From Plicaturopsis crispa FD-325 SS-3 (lineage: Eukaryota > Basidiomycota > Agaricomycetes > Amylocorticiales > Amylocorticiaceae), in contig KN832558.1 of assembly GCA_000827205.1 (NCBI GenBank), positions 1,892,889 through 1,956,888 of the forward strand: 64,000 bases of DNA, in the 5' to 3' direction. Below are positions 1 through 10,300 of this stretch, one piece after another (the first letter of the stretch is position 1; every line of letters begins with the position of its first letter). Both the position numbers and the translations under genes were made by a program. A model generated the notes under the pieces. That model was not told the DNA's origin. It made no database searches and was given only the letters and a program-made list of their open reading frames with translations.

Positions 1-1366
1 ATACCATTCTGCGCCGACACGCCAGTCGATCCCGAGCCGCTGCGCCAAGAAGGACGCGACATTCTGCCGCGCGCGGTTCGACGTGTATCCCGTGAGGAAC
101 AGCTCGCGCATAGACGCGTCCACTAGCCCCATGCCCGTGCGCCCCTCGAGAAACCGGGCGATCGCGGGCTGCGCGGACGCGGGGGACTTCCACGCGCCCT
201 CCACGCCACGGAACCCCCATAGGCGGAAAAGCCGTACGCCGAATTTGCGCGCGCAGAGACGCATGTAGTCGCGCCAGAGCAGCTCGAAGCGAATTCCGCG
301 AGTGCCTGGGTTCTCGGCCTCCCCGAGGGCGGCGTCGATTTGGCGCGCAGTGATGCACCCGAGGGCGAGCCAGGCTGAGAATTTCGTGCTGCCGTCCGTG
401 CCGAGCATCTCGTTGCGCGTTGCGGCGTACGATGAAGCTGCACCCGAGCTGAGCAAATGCGCGAGGCGTGCGTGTGCGTGAGAAGACCCGCCGCGAAACG
501 GGTGCGCAGAGGCCGCGCCGGTCATTGGCATCTTTGGGGGCTGCGACAGGCCAAGAGAGGGATGCAGCGGAGCCAGAAGAGCGGTTGTAAGAGATGGGAG
601 ATCATGCGGTATCTTGAACGGAGCAGACTGGGCGGGTATGGCTGGCGGGAGGGGCGGGAGGTTGCGCACGGTTGGAAGGACGGGGCGAGCGGCGGAATGA
701 AGGGGTTCAACCGACTTGCGGAAGGATGTGAACACGTCCGGGAGTTCTTGAGGGTTGCGAAATGGCAGATCGCGACTGGGTGGGTGGCAAACATATAAAT
801 GGTGAGTAAAGCATCATGGTCAACTGCTCGCGAAGAGGAACGCACTCGTCTACAAGATACTTTTCATCCAAGAAACGTCGAAATTCTTTCCCGGCACCTT
901 TCGCGTATTCCTGTATATCGCGTTCTTCCTCTTTCTCCTCTTGGCCTTCCTCGTTCGTCATCCACACGCCCGCGACCTGCCCGCCTCCCAATTCAAGGCC
1001 CTCTACTATCTCGCGCACGACTTCACCTGGACGGCCTACTCGTATCTCTAGACCGCTTCCCACAGTGCCTAAAGCACTCTTAAGCTCCCACACCGACTCG
1101 GCCAAGAACGTCGCGCGGTGCGGGCCACACCGCCAGAACCCTGCCACGGGCGAACGAGCTTCGGGAAACGGCGAGCGTGCCGTCGAGCTGCGCAAGAAGC
1201 CAGACACCTCGATTTGCGCGCAGGAAAAGACATAGAGCGGCAGCAGGTGCGTGAACGGCGCGTCGGGCGAGGCAGCTGCCTTTGCGATTTCGTGCAATAC
1301 AGGATTGTCGGCGAGACGGAGGTCGCGGCGCAGAAGGTAGATGAGAATACGCGGAGGGGATGGCAT
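1..1366 (-). CDS. DASH-type cryptochrome / photolyase family flavoprotein (3' part cut by window edge)
   Basis: Blue-light flavoprotein of the cryptochrome/photolyase family; DASH members bind FAD and an antenna chromophore and repair CPD lesions in single-stranded DNA. Exon 1 (846-1366) starts MPSPPRILIYLLRRDLRLAD, the usual N-terminal Rossmann start. A 70-nt intron lies at about 776-845 and joins VDD to RDLPFRNPQELPDVFTSFRK, a typical DASH linker. Exon 2 carries the FAD-binding part: STKFSAWLALGCITARQI, ELLWRDYMRL, and the block MRELFLTGYTSNRARQNVAS followed by GIDWRVGAEWY, where the window ends. About 430 residues are present; the rest of the FAD domain lies outside. A TTG nine bases upstream is in frame, but the ATG at 1366 fits the family start. 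The DASH assignment rests on the RARQNVAS...GIDWR block and is secure; light sensor or repair enzyme cannot be decided from sequence. Confidence 0.93.
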
Positions 1367-2540
1367 GGTCGTCAATGCGATGGTTAGCTTTAGACGGTGC
1401 AGCGTTGGAAAATCTTGAAGGGTTCAAACAGGTTGCAAGTTGCTAGCGCTGCCTCCTCGATGCATTTAGGCTTTCGATCGGGCAATTTGTTCTCTATCAT
1501 ACCATCCTAGTCCTCGCCGCGTCTCGCTTTTCAACTCGACGTCAACAAAAAACAATCGTCTGGCATAGCGAATTCCCTGCGAACGGCTATCGTCAAGCGA
1601 TGGAACGGTACCAGGACAGGCTCCCGAATCCATCGCTCTCTCTTTCCTGGGGAACTGTTGAGTTACTAGTGTTTGACATAAGGAAAGACGGCAATCCACT
1701 CACCTATGCATGGACGACCCTGACACTGTGACAGTCCAGCACAGAGAGTCTCAGAGCTTTGCATTTGACGTTGCTCTACGCAAGACACCGGCGATGAGCT
1801 AACTGGTGGAAGATATCGAACGGAACGCGACGCGTTTCGCGAAACAGATTGCCCTGAGTATAAATAAAAGTACCGCTGTAACTTCGTTCAAGTCGTTCAT
1901 CCAGTAGGACTTCATCTCGCTAGTCTCCCTCGTACCCGTAGCATCCGTCGACGCATGCACAGTTCCTTCAACATCGCGGCCTTGGATATGCTGGAGCTTG
2001 TCCGACCATCCCGCGCGTGTTACCTCCATTGGTCCCAGTACTACAGATGGCTACACGGCACCCGTACTCCAGCGCACTCCCCGGTCTCGTAGAGTGCCTC
2101 GTCGGGCTGAATATTGAATGCTTGCTAATCACGCCGCTCGTTGCTACCCAGGGAAACTGTTACTATGGCCATCAAACGCGCGTGCTGACTTTCACGTCGG
2201 GATGATAGAGCTGCACTTAACATCTCATTTGGTGTGTTTCACCTCATTGAATATTGTGCGCAAAAGAGTATCCTTATCTATCAACTTCCTTCGGGACATA
2301 TACAGCTGAAACGTCCTCTCTCGCAGTGCGATAACGGTGCTTCCCTAGACTTCATTACAATGACGACGAGCTCACGAACATCACCTTACAAGCGAAGACT
2401 GGACAGAAAAGTATGATTCCCAGACCGACTTGGGCTATAAACAACATCGCAAGAACGTCTACCTCGCAGGAGCTGGATACCTGTTACTACGGCGCTGAAT
2501 GTATTTCAAGGACCGACACGTCGATGCGTTTAAATGTCGA
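1367..2540. other. Gene-poor 1.2 kb between cryptochrome promoter and GNAT 3' end; no recognised gene
   Basis: This stretch holds the upstream region of the cryptochrome gene and the downstream region of the acetyltransferase gene. A TATA-like run (TATAAATAAAAG) occurs at about 1858 on the + strand, with an ATG at 1954 about 95 bases further on. The open frames after it are short (under 70 codons), and joining them at GT..AG pairs gave no family I recognise. It could hold a small intron-split gene or a decayed one. Confidence 0.4.
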
Positions 2541-3329
2541 TCAGACCGCGAGTAACGCTCTGACACTCTCCCTCACACCGCCTTCCCAGTCGTCCCAGCA
2601 GAGACCGAGCTGTACGGTATCCCGCCCCTTGACTTGTACCGGATCGTCCTTCCTCGGATCCATCCCATCCCTCTCATCAACCCCAGACAACACTCTGTTC
2701 CACCTTGTCGTGCCCTCGTATTTGAAACCCGTCCTCTCTGCCAGCTTCAACGACGGGATGTTCTTCGGACCCGCCACCCACTGCACGCGCCTCATCCCCA
2801 ATCCCGAAGCGCTAGGCAGCTCCAGGGCGTACCGCAGCAGAAGGGCCGTAGCGTGCTTCGAGATGCCGGTGCCACGAAACGGGGGGAACACGATGGCCGG
2901 AGATATCTCCGTGAAAAGGTGCGGTGCCGACGAGCGAGCGATTCCGAAGACGCCCGCCAGGCTGCCCCCGAGCTCTGGATTATTCGTATCGGGGCTCGCC
3001 TTGTCGATTACCGCGAACAGGATGAAATTTGGATCGCGCCGATAGACGTGCTCCACGACGTGCAGGAAATTCGTGAGACCGGTTACATTGATCGGTCCGA
3101 AGGGAGTATAGCGGTAGAGGTCGGATTCGATGCCCTGAACGGCTGCTTTGTACAAGGGCGCGTGCTCGGTTGGGACGAAAGGGGTCAGACGGACTCGACT
3201 GGATTCCAGATGGTGAAGGGGAAGGGGGAAGCCGTAATTGATGTCGTATGGGTGAGGCCCGTAGTCGGGAGCATCTGATGTACGAGGGGGTCCAATTGGC
3301 ACTGGCTCATACAAGTTGACGAACGACAT
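2541..3329 (-). CDS. GNAT-family N-acetyltransferase (RimJ/RimL-like)
   Basis: Intronless 262-residue protein. Residues about 40-225 look like the RimJ/RimL branch of the GNAT fold: a first strand with RVRLTPF, a middle strand FILFAVIDK, then GGSLAGVFGIARS, and the acetyl-CoA region FPPFRGTGISKHATALLLRY. The final GNAT segment RRVQWVAGPKNIPSLKLAER with TGFKYEGTTRWNRV is the classic asparagine/serine plus GFxxEG motif of this branch. Fungal proteins of this type are common and their substrates (protein N-termini, small molecules or antibiotics) are mostly unknown. There is no signal peptide or membrane segment, so a cytosolic location is likely. It diverges from the PPCDC gene across a 166-bp shared upstream region. 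The start at 3329 is a real ATG and gives the standard family N-terminus. Confidence 0.88.
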   Translation of the reverse strand: MSFVNLYEPVPIGPPRTSDAPDYGPHPYDINYGFPLPLHHLESSRVRLTPFVPTEHAPLYKAAVQGIESDLYRYTPFGPINVTGLTNFLHVVEHVYRRDPNFILFAVIDKASPDTNNPELGGSLAGVFGIARSSAPHLFTEISPAIVFPPFRGTGISKHATALLLRYALELPSASGLGMRRVQWVAGPKNIPSLKLAERTGFKYEGTTRWNRVLSGVDERDGMDPRKDDPVQVKGRDTVQLGLCWDDWEGGVRESVRALLAV

Positions 3330-3495
3330 AATGTTTCCTCTCAGGCTGCTTGACGCTCATCACTTGGTACTTATACTGAATTAAATCAGTGACTCGGTTT
3401 TGGTCGGCGGACACTGGGGTTTCTCTCGGCTAGATAAGCGATCGGCTAGCGCAATTAATACTTACCGCCGCCACAAGCGTTGTTTGTCCGCAAAG

Positions 3496-4366
3496 ATGTT
3501 GGCTTCGGAACCAAACAACGCTTTGATGCGAACGGCCATGACCAATGTGCATTTCACAGCGCAATCCGAGCGCAAAGATGGGTTTACGCACGTCCTTCTC
3601 CTCACCACTGGGAGCGTCGCATCCATAAAAGCTCCTCTGATCGTCTCGGAACTCCTCCAGGTACGTGGGCTCGCACATCTGCATCAGGCGCTTGCATTCA
3701 TGCGGTTTTCCCAGTACAACAATGTCAAAGTTGAATGTGTGTCAACGAGGGCATCCCTGGCATTCTTCAGTAAGGACGATGTCCAGCGCGCTGGATCTCG
3801 AGTATGGGTAGACGAGGATGAATGGACTGTGTGTACCGATTCACCCTTATCCTGCTTCTCACGTTCAGCTTTCGCAGGGCGATTATAAAATCGGGGATCC
3901 TATTCTTCACATAGAGCTCAGGCGCTGGGCAGACATCGTACTGGTTGCTCCGTGCTCGGCGAACACTCTCTCCAAGATTGCGCACGGGTCTTGCGACAAC
4001 CTCCTCGTGCGTATCCTTGGAATTCCATCCGTCAGGTCGGCTGACTACTACCATATATTCAGACGTCCGTTCTGCGGGCTCTGGCGCCTACCACCCCGAC
4101 ATACATCTTCCCCGCAATGAACACTCTCATGTATGAGCACCCTCTAACGGCTGAACATCTTCGTATCGTCCAAGATGTTGTTAAGTATGAAATTGTTGGC
4201 CCGATAGGCAAAGCTCTTGCATGTGGCGACGTCGGTGCGTTTTCTCTGCGGCCATGTTTCACACCAGATCATTCAAATTATCTCCTTACAAGGCACGGGT
4301 GCAATGACCGAGTGGCGGGACATCGTCCAAATAGTCGTGGACAAGTTCGGGCTTACCAAGGAATAG
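3496..4366 (+). CDS. PPCDC: Phosphopantothenoylcysteine decarboxylase (flavoprotein, CoA biosynthesis)
   Basis: FMN enzyme that decarboxylates 4'-phospho-N-pantothenoylcysteine to 4'-phosphopantetheine, step three of CoA synthesis from pantothenate. Five exons can be read: 3496-3660, 3715-3828, 3878-4006, 4063-4234 and 4293-4366, giving 217 residues in one frame. The N-terminal part has the flavoprotein strand HVLLLTTGSVASIKAPLIV. Later come the DEDEW acidic stretch, IGDPILHIELRRWADIVLVA, the PCSANTLSKIAHGSCDNLL flavin segment, the PAMN substrate-clamp motif followed by TLMYEHPLT, and the flap LACGDVGTGAMTE with its conserved cysteine. All these are diagnostic of PPC decarboxylase and of its relatives, the yeast Hal3/Sis2/Cab3 proteins. 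The short acidic-tail-free form resembles plant and animal monofunctional enzymes rather than Hal3. It is convergent with the DUF3605 gene. Confidence 0.95.
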
Positions 4367-4528
4367 AACCGGAATCAACCCAAATGTATTTTCTTTGTAT
4401 CGATAGTATCAATGTAAATTCTACTGATGTCCTCTATGATGATGTATGCATAGCTCTAATTACCAACCAGATAGAAAACTGTGTATAGAAAATGTTCTCG
4501 AAGGAGGCCATTTTTTGGCATTTCATGT

Positions 4529-5630
4529 TCACAGCTTCGGTCGTGCGAAGACGTGTATATGCGCTAAGCCTGGAACGCTTTGCAGCCTCTATGGGCGTGA
4601 GACACGTTAGGTATTACAATACTAGTCAAAGGAAAAACACCACGTACAGGGGGATTCACGAACCATGCGGTCTCCCATTTGGACTCGTCCCACCGTTTTC
4701 TCACAAAGGCGTCAACTTCTTGTCCTGCTTTCTGTACCAATTGCGCCTCTTCGAAAGTTGCTCTCTCCGATCTGATCATCTTGTCCATTGTAACGCCCCA
4801 TTCTTCCAACGCTCCGAGATATGCCGGCAGGACCGATGGGGAGGGTGGCGGAGAGGATGAGCCGGTGAAACCCCAAAGACCGTCTTGGTTTACCCGCGCT
4901 GATATCGAGGGATGCACGAGAGAGACATGGAAGATAGGAAGACGTGTCCATATCAGAGTATGCTCAACCTCAGGGGGGACTGCACACTGTCAGCTCGCGA
5001 TGATTCGACTAAGGTGGGCAGCCTACCGGAGTATGGCCAATCATTTTGGATTATGCTGATGAGCTCGGGAGGCGTGTCAACCGTGAAGTACGGCGGCGCG
5101 TCATCCGGAATGGGGGGTAACACCTTCCGCTCCTTCGAAATGGATGCAGCCGCCGCATCGGGAGCGTTCGGCAAAGTCGACGATATATCATCGTCAAGCG
5201 CAGAGCTGAGCAGGGACAAGTTGTCCTGTATTCCCCACTGGAGCCTGTGGTTGTATAGATAATTTACTAGTGGTTCAGAATGTAGGTTCAGTCGTCCTGA
5301 ATCTTGACACAAACAGCCGAGGTCGGAGCTCAGCGCTCACCCATCGACCCGTGCTGCTCCCTGATCCCGACCGACCATAGATCGTACCGCTTCTGTAGCG
5401 CCTTATCCCTTTTCAAAAGGCCGAGATCCCTTGACACATACTCATGGTGGTCAGACGCGCAACCGCCCAGAAAAATATACAACATACCCGGAATTAATGA
5501 ACGCTCTGAGTTGCGTCCAATTGAATTTGGCAGGATAGTGCGCGAGCATTTCAGCACGCGTTGGCGGTCCATCGCGGAGGGGGACATCCTTCGCGGAGGT
5601 CGTAGGTGTGGCCGTGTCGCTCGCGCTCAT
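4529..5630 (-). CDS. DUF3605-family protein
   Basis: Fungal protein of unknown function matching the DUF3605 family by eye. Exon 1 is 5488-5630 (start MSASDTATPTTSAKD, then AHYPAKFNWTQLRAFINSG). Further exons join across short introns to give DLGLLKRDKALQKRYDLW, HGSMVNYLYNHRLQWG, QNDWPYSVPPEVEHTLIWTR, a Ser/Pro loop, KAGQEVDAFVRKRWDESKW, then WFVNPPRLQSVPGLAHIHVF and the stop at 4529. The NDWPY...V.H.(I/L)(I/V)W.R pattern and the final WF.N...L(Q/K)SV.(A/G)..H.HV block are the family signature. At two junctions the acceptor was chosen from several because only one restores the family sequence. No signal peptide or membrane segment is visible. Function is unknown and none is proposed. Confidence 0.85.
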
Positions 5631-6042
5631 GTCCCCGTCTTTGAAGAGCGGACTCGATCTGGAAGCAGCGCTAGACAGCTTGAAGGATGTGGTCCTGTAA
5701 GTATCGAGGCTGCAAATGTCAAAGGAAGACCAAGTACTACTTGGTAGCAGCAGCGGGCCAGCACAATTTTGCTAGCACGCAAGTTTTTGGTGAAGAGAGA
5801 TGTCGACCGGTCCCAGGTAGATCCTCGGACTTCTCCGGCCTGGTGACACAGACACCAGGTTCCAAGTCTAGACTTGAGCCCTCTGGGTTCGCAATTTTCT
5901 GCATAGGATATAAAGGCACGAATGTGTAGTGGCAGGTATACTGTATGATATACAAGAGAAATGAAAGCAATATCTGGCAGCACGGGAACTGGATCAACAA
6001 GAGTCGAAATATAGTCACCTATAAGCACCACAGTTCCTGGCC

Positions 6043-6935
6043 TTAGCCTTCCAAAATGCCCATTTCTTTCCACCGTTCCCAGAGCAGACCGATTCCTACG
6101 GGGGCGTTAGACGATCCCTTCACATCCTTCGGATCCAGAAGCTCGTATTCCCGCCCGAAGGCTAGGAAATGCGCGAAAAGCGAATTGAAATGGGGCTCGG
6201 AGCGCAAGTGCAGAATTTGCGGGTAATGCACGTGGTATATGTGGGCAAAGACGCGCAGTAGTTGACGGTAGACATGCTTCACGGTGGAGGGGAATGAAGG
6301 GGGGAAATCTTGGCCTGAGAAATATACAGCCACGTCAAAACGTGGGACGCGTATATGTGCAAACGATCACGAACCTGATTTAGTGGGGAAGGTGTTCTCG
6401 TCGTCTAGGAGATTCTGGACCCAAGTCATAACATAGTCGATGTATGTGGGAGCTGGAAGGTGCACGCTCTTGCGATCTTGGTTAATCCAAGTGTAATTTA
6501 ACCTGCGCCGAACGATTGAGAGTTGGTCTACGCAGGCATTAAGCACATTCACATACGCAGAGCCAGCCGCCATAGTAGGGCATGATTGTTGAGTGCAGCA
6601 TTCGGCAATAACGCCATAAAACTCGTTCAAATTGGTATAGAAGTCGAATACTTTGAGGTATCCAGATGATCAGCTTGCCGTGACATCCAGAGAAGACTGA
6701 ACACACCGTTCACAGCGACCCATTCCATGATATCGACATACTTTGGAAGCATGACAATCGTTTTGAAATTCCCCTTGACGAGCGCAGCCTCCACGAACGG
6801 GCTACACAGATACAGTGGTTTGTTTGGTGTAGCGCCCGGTGAAGGGGGAACAGGAGGAGGTTGCATCCCATCTTGGGGGAAAGTCGCGGATGTAGGCGTC
6901 GGGGAACGCTTAGGCCCGCGCGGTTGACGGGACAT
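6043..6935 (-). CDS. MOB2: MOB2-like kinase activator (Mob1/phocein family)
   Basis: Adaptor that binds and activates NDR/LATS-type kinases; Mob2 partners Cbk1/Orb6-type kinases in polarity and hyphal growth. At least three exons: 6935 down to about 6710 (MSRQPRGPKRSPTPTSATF and a Pro-rich leader, then LYLCSPFVEAALVKGNFKTI, VMLPKYVDIMEWVAVN), a middle exon (VFDFYTNLNEFYGVIAECCT, SCPTMAAG, LPAPTYIDYVMTWVQNLLDD, FPTKSG) and a last exon (QDFPPSFPSTVKHVYRQLLR, VFAHIYHVHYPQILHL, HFNSLFAHFLAFGREYELLD). Cysteines in the ECCTQQSCPTM segment and histidines of the HIYHVHY segment match the zinc site of Mob proteins. The LYL.PFV..ALVKG.F.TIV.LPKYVD form is closer to Mob2 than to Mob1. Length is about 245 residues, normal for the family. 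It diverges from the TPR gene. Confidence 0.92.
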
Positions 6936-7333
6936 CGACCGTCTGCATGGATCCGATTATTAGCCGACTACATACATGTTTCGACAAGATGCGGCGTACC
7001 CGATAGAGTTGAAGAACGACATGGCAGGGAACTGAAATGAACCAGTCCCGCGATATACAACGAATTCTAAGGATCGAAAGCAGGTAGGTGGTGGTTGCAG
7101 GAAGAAAGTCGATGCCCTGTGGTCGTCGCCTGCAGAGTCGCGTACTTACTTCTGAAGCAACGGCTAATGCGAGTATGTAAACCGTACGTGTTGTTCGGAG
7201 TTTGAATTTTGCCATTGTGCGGGAGGCGCAAAGACGGCGCGCCGCTTGTCCTCGACGTCGAGCATCCTGCTCGCAGATTTCACTTCTTCCCCGCCACATT
7301 ACTACCGCTAGGGCTTGCCCGCTGGAAAACGCC
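6936..7333. promoter_or_regulatory. Shared upstream region of MOB2-like (-) and TPR/Mlp1 (+) genes
   Basis: About 400 bases separate the two divergent starts. An ATG at 7202 is in frame with the nucleoporin and would add 44 Arg/Ala-rich residues; the extension has no family character, so the ATG at 7334 was preferred. I see no clear TATA box and nothing else recognisable. Confidence 0.45.
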
Positions 7334-10300
7334 ATGAAAACTCGGAGAAAAAGCAGAGCGGCGGCGGCCGCTGCATCCTCACAAGCCGCATCCTCACAAG
7401 GTGCCGATGAAACGAGTTCTGCTCAGACCTTCAATGTAGCCATACCTGCCGACCTTGACCGGGACGTGCTTTCGAGCCTACTTCCAGACGTATCTCTCAC
7501 GTCACCGTCTCCGGAGGCCGTTGCATCCATATACAGAGTTCTATTGGCTCAAGTAGCTGAAGCGGACGCCGCGCAGAGGGACCTGGACCAGACGCGTGCG
7601 GAGGTTGACAAGAAGGATGTGGAACTCGACCAGGCTCTCCAAGACCGTGAAAGTCTTGCGAAGGAGTTGGAAACCTCACTGGAATCGGTACAGGGTGAGC
7701 TGAACCAGGTCAAGCAGGAACGCGACCAGCTGGGTAAGTCATAGTCGACCCCTCGCTAGTCGATATCCCCTCACAAATTTACAGCTGCCTCTCGGGCTGA
7801 ATTGCAGGTACAAATCACGTCGCTTTCCAGTTCGCAGTCCACTTCTTCTACGGAAGCCGATTCTTTGAAGCACCGCATGGAGGACACAGAACGAGAGAAA
7901 CGCGATCTGGTGGTCGTTGTGAGCAGATTGAAGGAAGACAGCACTCAGCGGGAAGGTGAGTTGACTTCTAATTAGCTTTTGATATTGTCCCTGACGCGGC
8001 AACACAGAGGAGATTCATACCTTGCGCGCAAATCTCAAGCAAGCCAGGCAAGACCATCAAGAGCTTGAGTCGCAAGTACGAGAACTTCGCTCTGTCGAAA
8101 CGTCGACAAAGGTACGTTAGTGTGGTATTAATCTGCGTGCTATGTCTGATTTGATTTGCATACCAGTTCAAAGTCGACTCTCTCTCGCAACAATTGCAAC
8201 TTTCCCAATCCGAAACAGAACGCACGTCTGCAGAGCTGACTGCTAAATCTGACGAATTCGCGAAGTACCGTCGCTCGAAGCACGCCGAAATGACCCAACT
8301 CCAGGCTTCCTACGACGCGTTGACCCAAACACACGCGTCTACCGAGAGCTCATTGAAGGCCCTTCAATCCGCGCACACTGCGCAAACGCACCAGCTTACG
8401 CAGGCTCTGGCGCGCGTGCAAGACCTTACTGGCCAGTTGGCGGAGCAGGAAGCGACGTATGCCAGCGAAGCGTCCGGCTTGAGGAGATTGGTGGGAATGA
8501 TGGAAGAGCGTGAGGCTCAGGCCAAGGAGGTCGTTGAGCGCATTGAAAGTGATTGGGCTTCTGTTGGAGAACGCTCGGCGAAACGGGAAGGGGCCCTACG
8601 GGACGAGATTGACAGGGAGCGCAGTGCACGTGAAGAGGCCGAAAAGCGGGTCGAGCAGCTCGAGACTGTCATGCAGAAGATGGACCGTGGCGAACTTCCT
8701 ATGCCAATACGACCCGGGACGCCGCAGACGCCGGGCTACACGTCTGACCTGCTGTCGCAAGGCATGATGGGTTTGAGCCCCACTGTCGCCATGGCCAGCC
8801 GAGTTCAGCGCAGCGGGAAGACGTTCACAGAGGTCTACTCCGACTATGTGCGCTTACAGGAAGAGTATGCGCGAAAATGCGCCGAGTACGATCATATGGA
8901 CCGCACACTCTCAGCTGTCCTCGCTCAAATTGAAGAAAGGGTACGTCTATCTCCTTTGTCGTGTTGTTGGTGGTTAATGTTTCGCTCAGGCACCCATTCT
9001 ATCGCAACAACGCGCCGAATATGAGCGGCTACAGTCTGAAGCCGGTCAATTGGCATCGCAGCTTGCTGAAGCCCTCGCAGAACGCGACAGCCAAGCCAAT
9101 CTTGCACAGGATAATTCGCAGAAACTGAGCAAGAGCATTCGCGAGAACGATCTCCTTCAGAAACAGCTCGAGGATCTTGGTCGACAAGTGCAGGTCCTGC
9201 TCAGAGAATTAGGTCGACAGTCAGATCCTTCCATTCCTTCGGAAGAGGATCTGGAGCGGATGGAGGTACCCCCGGCCGAGAGCATCGACGCCGTCATCAC
9301 GAACAATCTGGTTCTCTTCCGCTCTATAGGCGGTTTGCAAGAGCAGAATCAGAAACTCCTCAAAATCGTTCGCGAGCTTGGCGAGAAGATGGAATCCGAA
9401 GAGAAAGAGTATCGGGATGCTTTGGAGAAAGAGCAAGGCGAAGCGGTCCGGGAGGCCCACGAAGCTATGCAAGAGCTTGCCGCGCAGCTGGAGAGGCAGA
9501 AAAAGAGCAGTGATGCTACCATCCAAGCCTACATGAAGGAACGGGACGCGCTGAAGAGTATGCTAGCCCGAGCCGAGCGCGGTGCTCCTACCTCGAATGG
9601 TACCTCCAGCCGTGGACTCGCGATCAACGGGGAACGTCACGATACTGAAGAAAACCCTTCGGGCGACTTGGCGAAAGAGTTTGTCGAGGTCCAGAATCAA
9701 TTTGAGGCTTACAGGACAGAGATGAGCGTCGATTCGGTCAGACTTCGGGAAGAGGCCATTGCTGCCCAGCGAGAAGTGGGACAACTTGGTGCTGCATTGG
9801 CCAAGGCGAATGCAAAAATCGAGTATTTGACCGGTGAGTTGCAACGTCGGACTTGTATCTGCAACAGAGGCTGAATCCGTGCTTCCATAGACCGCCATCG
9901 CATGGCACAGGAGCAATCTGCACTGCAAGGACGGGAGCTCGATAACTTAACGAAGCGGAACCAGCAAATGTACGACCAGTATACTCGGATCGACATCGAG
10001 TGCAACCGTGCATCTGAGGATCTTATCGTCGCCAATGGACATATTGAGCAATTGCGCAACGAATGCGCTAATCTCCGGGCAGAGAAGAAAATCTGGGAGA
10101 GCGTTCAAGGGCGCCTCGTCGAGGAGAATAAGACACTCGCCGTCGAGCGCTCACATCTCTCAGATCTGATGGCCAACGTGCAGAGAATGCACAACGACAT
10201 GGAGCGATCGAGCGAGAATGACCGTCGTCGTTTGGAGACTCAAATGAACATGTTGGAAAGCCAAACGTGAGCGATTGCTGTGTTCGTGTCGTGTGCTCTT

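Noticed and set aside
457-845. Short frames on both strands inside the cryptochrome
   Set aside because: They overlap exon 2 and the intron of the cryptochrome in other frames.
2634-3278. Plus-strand frame of 214 codons
   Set aside because: Antisense of the intronless GNAT acetyltransferase; no family character.
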